From NCBI RefSeq assembly GCF_009865135.1, contig NZ_WWGH01000002.1, forward strand, positions 1,240,001 through 1,304,000: a stretch of 64,000 nt of DNA, in the 5' to 3' direction. The position numbers and the translations under genes are program-made. How positions within the stretch are numbered: position 1 is the first letter of the stretch; the number at the start of each line of letters is the position of its first letter. The notes under the pieces were generated by a model that worked only from the letters and a program-made list of their open reading frames with translations, was not told the origin of the DNA and did no database searches. Positions 1 to 7,543 of the stretch are shown piece after piece. Source of the stretch: Streptomyces sp. SID8374. GTDB taxonomy: Bacteria; Actinomycetota; Actinomycetes; Streptomycetales; Streptomycetaceae.

Positions 1-2
1 CG

Positions 3-494
3 CTCGGGATGTGGGTGGTCGGCAGCTTCCTGTTGCGGATCTACCTCACGAACACGGTCGAAGGCCCCACCATCTACGGCTCCTTGGCGGCGCCCATCGC
101 CGTCCTGCTCTGGATCGGTATCTCCGCTTTCGCCGTCCTGGTCGGGGCGGCGGTCAACGCGGCCATCGACCGGGTGTGGCCCTCGCTCGCCACGGCCGCC
201 GCCCGCGAGGCCACCGAACGCGTCCGGGCCGCGCAGGCCGCCGAGTTCGTCGCCCGCACCCGCCCGGCCGCCTACGAGGGGGCGGACGACGAGGAGGACG
301 AGGACGAGGGCCCGGCGTACATGCCCTCGGAGTTCCCCGAGCGCTGGTCCCGCTTCCTGCCGCCCGACGACGTCAAGTCGCGGCTCCAGTCGACCTGGGA
401 GAAGGAGCCCAAGGAAGCCAAGGAGCCGAAGGAGCCCAGGGAATCCAAGGAGCCCGGGCAGCCCCCGGACAGCTCCGGACCGCCGCCCTCCTGA
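3..494 (+). CDS. YihY/BrkB-type membrane protein, C-terminal part
   Basis: Only the end of the gene is inside the window; the reading frame is open from the first bases. The first 55 or so residues hold the last membrane segments of the YihY/BrkB family, with the signature YGSLAAPIAVLLWIGIS followed by a second hydrophobic stretch. The remainder is cytoplasmic, with a strongly acidic run (DDEEDEDE) and then a low-complexity tail built on Lys-Glu-Pro repeats. Family members are inner-membrane proteins of unclear function; the old name ribonuclease BN is not supported. The charged tail is typical of actinobacterial versions and is probably disordered. Confidence 0.85.
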   Translation, partial: LGMWVVGSFLLRIYLTNTVEGPTIYGSLAAPIAVLLWIGISAFAVLVGAAVNAAIDRVWPSLATAAAREATERVRAAQAAEFVARTRPAAYEGADDEEDEDEGPAYMPSEFPERWSRFLPPDDVKSRLQSTWEKEPKEAKEPKEPRESKEPGQPPDSSGPPPS

Positions 495-510
495 GCCTGG
501 GCCTTCGCGC

Positions 511-516
511 TAGCGT
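511..516 (+). promoter_or_regulatory. -10 box TAGCGT, probable leaderless promoter
   Basis: TAGCGT fits the streptomycete TANNNT -10 pattern and ends 6 nt before the ATG at 523. Transcription would therefore start at or next to the start codon. A short GGAG also precedes the ATG, so a very short leader is equally possible. Confidence 0.45.
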
Positions 517-522
517 GGAGAC

Positions 523-1287
523 ATGATCGAGGAACAGCAGCGGTACCGGGAGCGGCCCTCCCGGCTGCCCGGTGCCGTCGTCTGGACCTGGGACGCCCCC
601 GACCACCCGCTGCGGGAGCCCCACTCCGTGCTGCCCGACGGCTGCATGGACCTGATCTGGAGCGACGGCCGCATCGTCGTCGCCGGGCCGGACACCCACG
701 CCTTCGAGGTGGAACCCCCGAACCGGGTCCCCTCCGCCGCGATACGGTTCGCCCCCGGCACCGCGCCCGTACTCCTCGGCGTACCGGCGTCACTGCTGCG
801 CGACCACCGGGCCGACCTCGCCGACCTCTGGCCGTCGGCAGCCGTACGCCGGCTCACCGAGCAGATCGACGAGGCCCCCGACCCCGCCGAGGCCCTCGAA
901 CGGTTCGCCCTGGACCGGATCGCCGACACCGGGCCCCCGGACCCGCGGACGGTGGCCGTCGCCGAGGGGCTGCGCCGGGGCAGGTCCGTCGCGGCGACGG
1001 CGGCGGAGGCCGGACTCGGCGCCCGCCAGCTCCACCGCCGCTCCCTGGCCGCCTTCGGCTACGGCCCCAAGAGGCTGGCCAGGATCCTCCGCCTCCAGCG
1101 CGCCCTGGAGCTCATCCGCACCGGCCTCCCGTACGCCGAAGCGGCCTGCGCGGCGGGCTGCACCGATCAGGCCCACCTCGCCCGCGAGATGCGCGACCTG
1201 GCCGGTACGACCCTCGGGGCCTACTTCGCGTCGGCGGCGGCGAACAGCGAGACCCCGCTGCCGTCCGGGTCCAGCACCACCGCGTAG
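523..1287 (+). CDS. AraC-family transcriptional regulator
   Basis: This 254-residue protein has an N-terminal ligand or sensor region that opens with a HSVLPDGCMDLIWSDG segment, typical of the DUF6597-type domain of actinobacterial AraC proteins. A C-terminal AraC/XylS double helix-turn-helix follows at about residues 140-240 (GARQLHRRSLAAFGYGPKR, then the AACAAGCTDQAHLARE recognition half). It runs convergently into the VOC gene and the last 67 bp of the two coding regions overlap. Local regulation of that neighbour is possible but unproven. The start rests on the -10 box and GGAG directly upstream. Confidence 0.85.
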   Translation: MIEEQQRYRERPSRLPGAVVWTWDAPDHPLREPHSVLPDGCMDLIWSDGRIVVAGPDTHAFEVEPPNRVPSAAIRFAPGTAPVLLGVPASLLRDHRADLADLWPSAAVRRLTEQIDEAPDPAEALERFALDRIADTGPPDPRTVAVAEGLRRGRSVAATAAEAGLGARQLHRRSLAAFGYGPKRLARILRLQRALELIRTGLPYAEAACAAGCTDQAHLAREMRDLAGTTLGAYFASAAANSETPLPSGSSTTA

Positions 1288-1619
1288 CGCTGCCCCCACA
1301 CCGCGTCCCACGGCTTCAGATGCCCGGTGTGACCGGCACCCGTCAGCTCCCCGTACAGGGCGTCCACCTCCGCCGGACTGTCGCACAGGAACGCCAGCCC
1401 CAGCCGCTCCCCGCCCGCCGGGCGCTCCCAGCTCGGGTCGTAGGAGAGGATGACGTCCTCGGTGTCCCACAGCAGCCGCTGTCCGCCCGGCAGGACCACC
1501 TCCACATGCGGGGCGGACTCCGCCCCGGCCGGGATGTCGAGGCCGAGCCTGCGGTAGAAGGCGAGCGAGGCCGCCAGGTCGGCCGTGATGATGCTGATCG
1601 CGTCGAGTCGTGGAGTCAT
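1221..1619 (-). CDS. VOC (glyoxalase/bleomycin resistance) family protein
   Basis: A 132-residue single-module vicinal oxygen chelate protein. It begins with the family's beta strand and helix (LDAISIITADLAASLAFYRRLG) and ends with the DPDGSGVSLFA strand that usually closes the metal-binding barrel. Members range from glyoxalases to antibiotic-binding proteins, so the substrate cannot be named. The 3' end overlaps the convergent AraC gene by 67 bp. A TACCGT -10 box lies 6 nt before the ATG, suggesting a leaderless message. The 14-bp repeat array lies just upstream of that promoter. Confidence 0.82.
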   Translation of the reverse strand: MTPRLDAISIITADLAASLAFYRRLGLDIPAGAESAPHVEVVLPGGQRLLWDTEDVILSYDPSWERPAGGERLGLAFLCDSPAEVDALYGELTGAGHTGHLKPWDAVWGQRYAVVLDPDGSGVSLFAAADAK

Positions 1620-1625
1620 GGAACG

Positions 1626-1631
1626 ACGGTA
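1626..1631 (-). promoter_or_regulatory. -10 box TACCGT, probable leaderless promoter of the VOC gene
   Basis: Read on the minus strand, TACCGT ends 6 nt before the ATG at 1619. No Shine-Dalgarno sequence is visible between them, which fits a leaderless transcript. Confidence 0.4.
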
Positions 1632-1684
1632 GGCGCCCGCCGTCCCCAGGGTCTTGTACGAATCGGACGTGCGGGCTGCCCCAC

Positions 1685-1825
1685 GTCAGCGCCGCTGCGT
1701 CAGCGCCCTGACACCTCCGCCCCCTACGCCAGCGCCCTTGCACCTTCGCCCGAACGCCTCCGCCCCAACGCCAGCGCCCTTACATGTCCGCCCTTACGTC
1801 AGCGCCCTTACGTCTGCGCCACTGC
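1685..1825 (-). repeat. Ten tandem copies of a 14-bp repeat
   Basis: On the minus strand the stretch divides into consecutive 14-bp units (one is 15 bp) with the consensus GTAAGGGCGCTGAC. Plus-strand unit starts are 1685, 1699, 1713 (15 bp), 1728, 1742, 1756, 1770, 1784, 1798 and 1812. The core GGGCG is nearly constant and the flanks vary. The period is not a multiple of three and no gene reads through it. It fills the gap between the hydroxyacyl-CoA dehydrogenase stop and the VOC promoter. Confidence 0.85.
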
Positions 1826-1850
1826 GGCCCCCGGCAGCCCCCGCCAGGGG

Positions 1851-3398
1851 TCACCCCCAGCAGTCGTCCACCGACGTCCCCGCATCCGTCAGCGCCAGCC
1901 CCAGATCCGCCCGCTCGGTCACCCAGCGCGTCGGCCGGTGGCGCGGGTCGCCCGTCGCCGTGTGCAGCGCCCGCTGGAGCTCCAGCAGCCGCCGGGCCCC
2001 GATCCGCTCGCCCCAGGCCAGCGGTCCGGCCGGATAGCCGAGCCCGGTCGTCACGGCCAGGTCGATGTCGGCCGGGGTGGCGAGCGACCGCTCCGCGATC
2101 GAGGCGCCGACCGCCACGATCGACGACAGCAGCCGCTGCGCGACCGAGCCCGCCGTGTCCCGTACCACCGTCACGGCGTGCGGCTCGTCCGCCGCCGCCC
2201 GCGCCAGCACCGCCCGCGCGTCCCGGGCCGCCGCCGGATCGGTGGCGGCCGTCACCGCCAGGACCCGCCGCAGCCCGGCGGCGGGCAGCACCTCCACGCC
2301 GAGCGTCCGCTCCGGCGGCAGCCCGCCCGCCCGGATCGCCCCGGACACCGTCGTCCCCCAGACCGGCACCAGAACCAGCGCCTCGGCGGACGGCCCCTCG
2401 CCCCGCTCCACGCGGACCCCGGCCGCCTCCAGCGCACCGGCGAGGGCGTCCACGTACGCCGTCGTCTCCACCGACCCGTCCGGGGCCAGGTACACCGGCC
2501 GATCGCCGTTCCCCGTCACCGCCGGCTCCGGGGCGGGCCCCTCGGCGCCCTCGCCGTACGCGTACCAGCCCTGCCCGGTCTTGCGGCCGTGCAGCCCCGC
2601 CACCACCCGGTTCGGCGTGAGGTAGGAGGGGCGCAGCCGGTCCTCGTGGCGGAAGCCCTGCCAGATGGAGTCGATCACCGCGGCCGTGACGTCGAGTCCG
2701 GTGAGGTCCATCAGCTCGAACGGGCCCATCCGCAGGCCCAGCACGTCCCGCGCGATCCGGTCGATGTCGGCGGGGCGCGCCACCGACTCCTCCAGCAGCG
2801 CCAGCGCCTCCGTCACCAGCCCGCGCCCCGCGTGGTTGACCAGGAACCCGGGGGTGTCGGCCACGGTCACCGCCTTGTGCCCGCACCCCTCCACCAGCTC
2901 GGTCAGCAGGGGCGGGATCTCCGGGCGGGTCGCCGCCCCCGGCACCACCTCCACGATCCGCATCAGCGGCACCGGGTTGAAGAAGTGCAGCCCGGCCAGG
3001 CGCGTCGGGTCCTGGAGCGCCGCCGCGATCCGGGTCACCGACAGGGAGGAGGTGTTGGTCGCGAAGACGGCGGAGGAGGGCAGCGCCCGCTCCAGCTTCC
3101 CGAACACCTCGGCCTTGGTCTCCAGGTCCTCCCGTACGGCCTCGATGACCAGCTCCACCTCGGGCCCGGCCGCCCACGGGTCGCCCAGCGGCACCAGCCG
3201 CCCCACGGACGCGTCCCGGTCGGCGGCGGACATCCGGCCCTTGGCCACCGCCCGGTCCAGCATCGAGACGACGAACTCCACGGCGTCCGTCACCGCCTCC
3301 GCCCGTACGTCGCCCAGCTCCACGGTGTGTCCCGCGCTCGCCGCCCACTGGGCGATGCCGCGGCCCATGGCCCCGGCTCCGACGATCCTGATACGCAT
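1851..3398 (-). CDS. 3-hydroxyacyl-CoA dehydrogenase (PaaH-like)
   Basis: A 515-residue NAD-dependent dehydrogenase. The Rossmann motif GAGAMG is at residues 7-12, the 3HCDH catalytic segment LHFFNPVPL lies near residue 125, and a first C-terminal helical domain (VNHAGRGLVTEA) follows. A further C-terminal domain ends the protein, the layout and length seen in 3-hydroxyadipyl-CoA dehydrogenases of phenylacetate catabolism. It would oxidise a 3-hydroxyacyl-CoA to the 3-oxo form used by the thiolase nearby. The ATG at 3398 follows GGAAAGG and begins directly with the Rossmann strand; the longer upstream reading is unlikely. It lies 43 bp behind the CoA-transferase pair and is probably cotranscribed. 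Confidence 0.88.
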   Translation of the reverse strand: MRIRIVGAGAMGRGIAQWAASAGHTVELGDVRAEAVTDAVEFVVSMLDRAVAKGRMSAADRDASVGRLVPLGDPWAAGPEVELVIEAVREDLETKAEVFGKLERALPSSAVFATNTSSLSVTRIAAALQDPTRLAGLHFFNPVPLMRIVEVVPGAATRPEIPPLLTELVEGCGHKAVTVADTPGFLVNHAGRGLVTEALALLEESVARPADIDRIARDVLGLRMGPFELMDLTGLDVTAAVIDSIWQGFRHEDRLRPSYLTPNRVVAGLHGRKTGQGWYAYGEGAEGPAPEPAVTGNGDRPVYLAPDGSVETTAYVDALAGALEAAGVRVERGEGPSAEALVLVPVWGTTVSGAIRAGGLPPERTLGVEVLPAAGLRRVLAVTAATDPAAARDARAVLARAAADEPHAVTVVRDTAGSVAQRLLSSIVAVGASIAERSLATPADIDLAVTTGLGYPAGPLAWGERIGARRLLELQRALHTATGDPRHRPTRWVTERADLGLALTDAGTSVDDCWG

Positions 3399-3441
3399 GG
3401 CAGTTGAGCCTTTCCGGCGGAGATGGTCATGAAAAGTGGGG

Positions 3442-4236
3442 TCAGCGGAGGTAGACGCGGTGCGGGTCGACATCGTCGCGCAGGAGCCGCAGCTCCGCAT
3501 CCGTGGGCGGCGCCACCGTGGCGACCGTGTCGGCCACCTTCAGCTCCCAGCCGGTGGCGGCCCGCACCTGTTCGACGGTGACGCCGGGGTGCACGGCGAC
3601 CAGCCGCAGCTCGTCGCCGACGCCGTCGCGGGCGAGGATGCCCAGCTCGGTGATGACCCGGGTGACGCCGGTGCCGAGCGGGCGGATGCCGTCCGCGAGC
3701 GCCCGGTCGGGCCCTGGCGTGGTGCAGAAGTCGAGGGCGTCGGCGAAGGAGCGCGGGGTGTGGCGGCGCATCACGACGAAGACCTCCCGGGCGTTCGCCA
3801 TCACCTCGACCGCGCCCCCGGAGCCCGGCAGCCGTACCGTCGGGCGCTCCCACTCCCCGATCACCGAGGTGTTGAGGCTGCCCCACCGGTCGATCTGCGC
3901 GGCGCCCAGGAAGCCGACGTCGATGTGGCCGCCCTGGAGCACGGAGCCGAAGAGCGCGGGCATCGACAGCACCGCCTCGGCACCCGTGATCAGCACGGCG
4001 TCCGCGATGGTCTCCGGCAGGTGCGAGGGGTGGGCCCCGCAGACCCCGGACTCGTACACCACCTCGATCTCCGGCGCGACCGTCAGATGCGCCAGCTCGG
4101 CGGCGAGCGTCGGCAGCCCGATCCCCGCGAACACGGTCCGCCTGCCCGCGAGTTCACGCGCGGCGACGACGGAGAGCAGCTCCGACGAGGTGACGGCCCC
4201 CACGGCCCCCACCGCCTCCGTACGCTCCACGCTCAC
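3442..4236 (-). CDS. CoA-transferase beta subunit (3-oxoadipate CoA-transferase type)
   Basis: A 264-residue subunit of a family I CoA-transferase resembling CatJ/GctB/IpdB proteins. VFAGIGLPTLAA is the typical N-terminal strand and helix. Glu62 in VVYESG is the likely catalytic glutamate that forms the enzyme-CoA thioester. The GTG start overlaps the stop codon of the alpha subunit as GTGA, so the two subunits should be made by translational coupling. Together they would move CoA from succinyl-CoA to a 3-oxo acid such as 3-oxoadipate. The exact substrate is an inference from family and neighbours; the steroid-ring enzymes IpdAB are close relatives. Confidence 0.85.
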   Translation of the reverse strand: MSVERTEAVGAVGAVTSSELLSVVAARELAGRRTVFAGIGLPTLAAELAHLTVAPEIEVVYESGVCGAHPSHLPETIADAVLITGAEAVLSMPALFGSVLQGGHIDVGFLGAAQIDRWGSLNTSVIGEWERPTVRLPGSGGAVEVMANAREVFVVMRRHTPRSFADALDFCTTPGPDRALADGIRPLGTGVTRVITELGILARDGVGDELRLVAVHPGVTVEQVRAATGWELKVADTVATVAPPTDAELRLLRDDVDPHRVYLR

Positions 4237-5174
4237 AGCCGCCTCCCGTAGTCCACCGGCCCGCTCAGCGCCTCGCCCACCGCGAGCGACGCCCAGAAAT
4301 CCTCGCCGAGCTTCGCCACGTACGCCGCGTGGTCGGCGGTCCCGTACACCCACTCCTCCAGCCACGCCCGCAGCCGCACCGGGTCCTTGCTGATCGCGGA
4401 CCAGGACCGGTAGAAGGCGTTGTCCCGGTCGTAGTAGCCCTGGGCGAACGACGGGTGCGCGCCGCGCGGGCAGAGGACCACCGCGTCCACCGCGTGGGCC
4501 GGGACGAGCGTGCGGTTCGGGTCCGCGCGGACCACCTCGTCCGCCACCAGCTCCTCCACCACCACGACCGCCTTCTCGGCCGCGTACACCGCCTCGGCCT
4601 GGACGCCGGTGAGACCCCAGATCTGGGTGTTGCCCCGGCGGTCGGCGCGCTGGGCGTGGATGAACGTCACGTCCGGGTTGACGGGCGGCACGACGTAGAT
4701 GTGCTCGGTGGTCCCGTCGGCGGCGGGATAGGGGGACGCGACTTTACGTATCCCGGGGTTGACCGACGGCAGATCGCTGCCCGCGTACGAGCGCAGCGGG
4801 TAGAACGGCAGCCGCTGGGCACCGGCGAGGTAGCGGCAGATCATCCCGTAGTGGCTGTACTCCTCGTACGCCAGCGGCTCGGGATCGGCGTGTTCGATGC
4901 GCCGCCGCAGCTCACCGAGCGAACCGGCCGAGGAGTTCCCCACGAAGGAGGAGACCAGCCGCGTCACGCACCCGGCGGCCAGCATCTGGTCCACCACGAT
5001 GTCCGCCGTCATCCGGACGACCGTCAGATCCCGGCGGCCCTGCCGGATGATCTCGTGCCCGGCGGCGGTCGGGATGAGATGGGTGAACCCTTCGAGGCTC
5101 ACGGTGTCCCCGTCGTGGACGAAGGCGGCGACGGCCTCCCTCATCGACATGACCTTGCCGGCCGTCCGGTCCAC
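4233..5174 (-). CDS. CoA-transferase alpha subunit (3-oxoadipate CoA-transferase type)
   Basis: A 313-residue alpha subunit of the CatI/GctA type, recognised by GDTVSLEGFTHLIPTAAGHE near the N-terminus, then HAQRADRRGN and the VQAEAVYAA helix. I chose GTG 5174 because GAGGAG stands just upstream and the protein then begins near the conserved start of the family. An ATG at 5222 in the same frame would add 16 Arg- and Thr-rich residues. The gene heads the minus-strand operon alpha-beta-dehydrogenase and is divergent from the LysR regulator. A TCGRTATTGGAC element lies upstream and recurs before the thiolase gene. Confidence 0.85.
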   Translation of the reverse strand: MDRTAGKVMSMREAVAAFVHDGDTVSLEGFTHLIPTAAGHEIIRQGRRDLTVVRMTADIVVDQMLAAGCVTRLVSSFVGNSSAGSLGELRRRIEHADPEPLAYEEYSHYGMICRYLAGAQRLPFYPLRSYAGSDLPSVNPGIRKVASPYPAADGTTEHIYVVPPVNPDVTFIHAQRADRRGNTQIWGLTGVQAEAVYAAEKAVVVVEELVADEVVRADPNRTLVPAHAVDAVVLCPRGAHPSFAQGYYDRDNAFYRSWSAISKDPVRLRAWLEEWVYGTADHAAYVAKLGEDFWASLAVGEALSGPVDYGRRL

Positions 5175-5230
5175 GGTTCTCCTCGTCGTCCGTATACGAC
5201 GGCCCACGGTGTCAGCGTCCATTGATGGCT

Positions 5231-5242
5231 GTCCAATACCGA
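5231..5242 (-). promoter_or_regulatory. Shared operator-like element upstream of the CoA-transferase operon
   Basis: Read toward the alpha subunit the element is TCGGTATTGGAC. The same 12-mer with one change (TCGATATTGGAC) stands in the same orientation before the thiolase gene at 6231-6242. A near-palindrome, TCGAGACGTCACGA at 5255-5268, and an ATTGAT/ATCAAT inverted pair flank it in the same divergent promoter region. The LysR protein encoded here is the obvious candidate binder; this is inference. Confidence 0.5.
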
Positions 5243-5295
5243 ATTAAGGTCGTATCGAGACGTCACGAGTATCAATGGCCCGAGGGGGTGTCCGC

Positions 5296-6201
5296 ATGGA
5301 GCTGCGCCACCTCAACGCGTTCCTCGCCGTGGCCGAGGAGCTGCACTTCGGCCGGGCCGCCAAGCGGCTCCAGATGGCCCAGCCGCCGCTGAGCCAGCAG
5401 ATCCGCCAGCTGGAGCGGGAGCTCGGCGTCCAGCTCTTCCACCGCAACACCCGCTCGGTCCGGCTCACCAGCGCGGGGGAGTCGTTCCTCGAACCCGTAC
5501 GGACCGTCCTCGACGATCTCGACACCGCTGTCCGGGCCGCCCGATCGGCGGGGATCGGTGAGTACGGCCGGGTCACCATCGGCTTCGCCGGGGCCTCCAG
5601 CCACGAGACACTGCCCCAGCTCACCCGGGCGGTGCGCGCCGCCCACCCCGGGCTCGAACTCGTCATGACCGGACAGACGTACGCCAACACCGCCCTGTCC
5701 CGGGTCGCGGACGGCTCACTCGACCTCGGCTTCGTCCGGCTGCCGGTGACCCGGCCGGGCGTCGCCCACCGGGTGATCGACGAGGAGGAGCTGGTCTGCG
5801 CCCTGCCCTCCGACCACCCGCTCGCCCGGCGGGAGACCGTCCCCCTCGCCGTACTCGCCGGGGAACCGTTCGTCTCCTTCCCCGCCAACTCCGGCTCCAC
5901 GGTCCGCGACGCCATGACCGAGGCCTGCGAGAGCGCCGGGTTCACCCCGCGCGTCGTCCAGGAGGCCCCCGACTCGTACACGATCCTCGCCCTCGTCGCC
6001 GCCGGGGTCGGCGTCACCCTCACGGTCACCTCCGTCCAGCACATCCAGCAGAACGGCCTGGTCTACCGCCCCCTCGCCGGGCCGCCCATCCGCCTGAGGG
6101 CCGCCCTGGCCTGGCGCCCCGACAACCCCTCCGCCGCCCTGCGCGCGGTGCTCGCCGTGGCGGAGGACGCCCTGCCGACCCCCGTGCGCCACCACGATTG
6201 A
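5296..6201 (+). CDS. LysR-family transcriptional regulator
   Basis: A 301-residue LysR-type regulator. The N-terminal winged helix (MELRHLNAFLAVAEELHFG, then AQPPLSQQIRQLERELG) spans about residues 1-60. The rest is a periplasmic-binding-like effector domain, with RVTIGFAGASS opening its first lobe. The ATG at 5296 fits the family N-terminus and follows GAGGGGG; the frame's first start, seven codons earlier, is less likely. It is divergent from the CoA-transferase operon and upstream of the thiolase gene, the usual place for a regulator that answers to a pathway intermediate such as an aromatic acid or cis,cis-muconate. Confidence 0.9.
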   Translation: MELRHLNAFLAVAEELHFGRAAKRLQMAQPPLSQQIRQLERELGVQLFHRNTRSVRLTSAGESFLEPVRTVLDDLDTAVRAARSAGIGEYGRVTIGFAGASSHETLPQLTRAVRAAHPGLELVMTGQTYANTALSRVADGSLDLGFVRLPVTRPGVAHRVIDEEELVCALPSDHPLARRETVPLAVLAGEPFVSFPANSGSTVRDAMTEACESAGFTPRVVQEAPDSYTILALVAAGVGVTLTVTSVQHIQQNGLVYRPLAGPPIRLRAALAWRPDNPSAALRAVLAVAEDALPTPVRHHD

Positions 6202-6230
6202 GACGGGCGACCACTCAATGCCGTGCACAC

Positions 6231-6242
6231 TCGATATTGGAC
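6231..6242 (+). promoter_or_regulatory. Shared operator-like element upstream of the thiolase
   Basis: TCGATATTGGAC, 80 nt before the thiolase GTG, matches the element before the CoA-transferase operon at 11 of 12 positions and has the same orientation relative to its gene. Common control of the two transcription units is the simplest reading. Confidence 0.5.
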
Positions 6243-6322
6243 CGACTCAGTGACGTAATGCGAAGGTCATCCCACCGCCATCCGCCCATGCCGCCCGCCG
6301 CCACCCCGAGGAAGGCCCCGCC

Positions 6323-7543
6323 GTGCCGCTCGAAGTCGTCATCTGCGAACCGCTGCGCACCCCCATCGGCCGCTTCGGCGGAGCGTTCGCGCAGCAGACA
6401 CCGGCCTCGCTCGCCGCACACGTCATCGCCGAGGTCGTCGCGCGTACGGGCATCGACCCCGACCGGGTCGACGAGGTGATCCTCGGCCACGCCTACCCCT
6501 CCAGCGAGGCCCCCGCCATCGGCCGGGTCGCCGCCCTGGACGCCGGGCTGCCCACCACCGTCACCGGCACCCAGATCGACCGCCGCTGCGGCTCGGGGCT
6601 CCAGGCGGTCCTGGACGCGGCCATGCAGATCCGGACCGGCTTCAGCGACATCGTGATCGCGGGCGGCGTCGACGTCATGAGCGCCGCGCCCTACTACACC
6701 CACGACGGCCGCTGGGGCATCAAGGGCCCCGGCCTCCAGCTCCACGACTCCCTGGCCCGGGGTCGCGTCACCGCCGGAGGCATCCACCACCCCGTCCCCG
6801 GCGGCATGATCGAGACGGCGGAGAACCTGCGCCGGGAGTACGGGATCAGCCGCGCCGACCAGGACGCCCTGGCCCTGCGCTCCCAGCAGCGGGTCGCCCA
6901 CGCCGTGGCCGAGGGGCGGTACGCGGCGGAGACCGTCCCCGTCACCGTACGCACCCGCAAGGGCGAGACCACCGTCACCGCCGACGAGCACCCCCGCCCC
7001 GACACCACCGCCGAACAACTCGCCGCCCTGCGCCCGGTGATGGCGAAGTCGGACCCGGAGGCCACCGTCACGGCGGGCAACGCCAGCGGCCAGAACGACG
7101 CGGCCGCCGCCTGCCTGGTCACCAGCGCCGAGACCGCCGAACGCCTCGGCCTCACCCCGCTCGTCCGCCTGGTCTCCTGCGCCCGCACGGGCGTCCCCGC
7201 CGCCACCATGGGCATCGCCCCCGTCGCCGCGACCCGCACGGCACTGGACCGCGCCGGACTCAGCCTCGCCGATCTGGACCTGATCGAGTTGAACGAGGCG
7301 TTCGCCGCCCAGGTCCTCGCCTGCACACGGGAGTTGGGCCTCGGCGAGAAGGACCACGAACAGCGCATCAACGTCAACGGGTCGGGCATCTCGCTGGGCC
7401 ACCCGGTCGGCGCCACCGGAGCCCGCATCCTCGCCACGCTCACCCGCGAACTCCACCGCCGCGAGGGCCGCTACGGCCTGGAGACGATGTGCATCGGCGG
7501 CGGCCAGGCGCTCGCCGCCGTCTTCGAGCGCGTCACGCCGTGA
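6323..7543 (+). CDS. Thiolase (acetyl-CoA acetyltransferase / 3-oxoadipyl-CoA thiolase-like)
   Basis: A 406-residue thiolase of normal length. The acyl-accepting cysteine is Cys89 in DRRCGSG, ELNEAFAAQ precedes the C-terminal half, and GHPVGATGAR and the second cysteine in METMCIGGG-like context (MCIGGG) complete the active site. The enzyme splits a 3-oxoacyl-CoA with CoA. Next to a 3-oxoadipate-type CoA-transferase and a PaaH-like dehydrogenase, cleavage of 3-oxoadipyl-CoA to succinyl-CoA and acetyl-CoA is a reasonable guess; ordinary acetoacetyl-CoA chemistry is not excluded. The GTG start follows GAGGAAGG. Its last 11 bp overlap the convergent monooxygenase gene. Confidence 0.88.
   Translation: MPLEVVICEPLRTPIGRFGGAFAQQTPASLAAHVIAEVVARTGIDPDRVDEVILGHAYPSSEAPAIGRVAALDAGLPTTVTGTQIDRRCGSGLQAVLDAAMQIRTGFSDIVIAGGVDVMSAAPYYTHDGRWGIKGPGLQLHDSLARGRVTAGGIHHPVPGGMIETAENLRREYGISRADQDALALRSQQRVAHAVAEGRYAAETVPVTVRTRKGETTVTADEHPRPDTTAEQLAALRPVMAKSDPEATVTAGNASGQNDAAAACLVTSAETAERLGLTPLVRLVSCARTGVPAATMGIAPVAATRTALDRAGLSLADLDLIELNEAFAAQVLACTRELGLGEKDHEQRINVNGSGISLGHPVGATGARILATLTRELHRREGRYGLETMCIGGGQALAAVFERVTP

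Noticed and set aside
1685..1825. A CRISPR array
   Set aside because: The 14-bp units are directly adjacent with no spacers, and there are no cas genes.
1320..3407. A 695-codon plus-strand frame over the VOC gene, the repeats and the dehydrogenase
   Set aside because: It reads through the 14-bp repeats and opposite the dehydrogenase, with no ribosome binding site and no recognisable domain.
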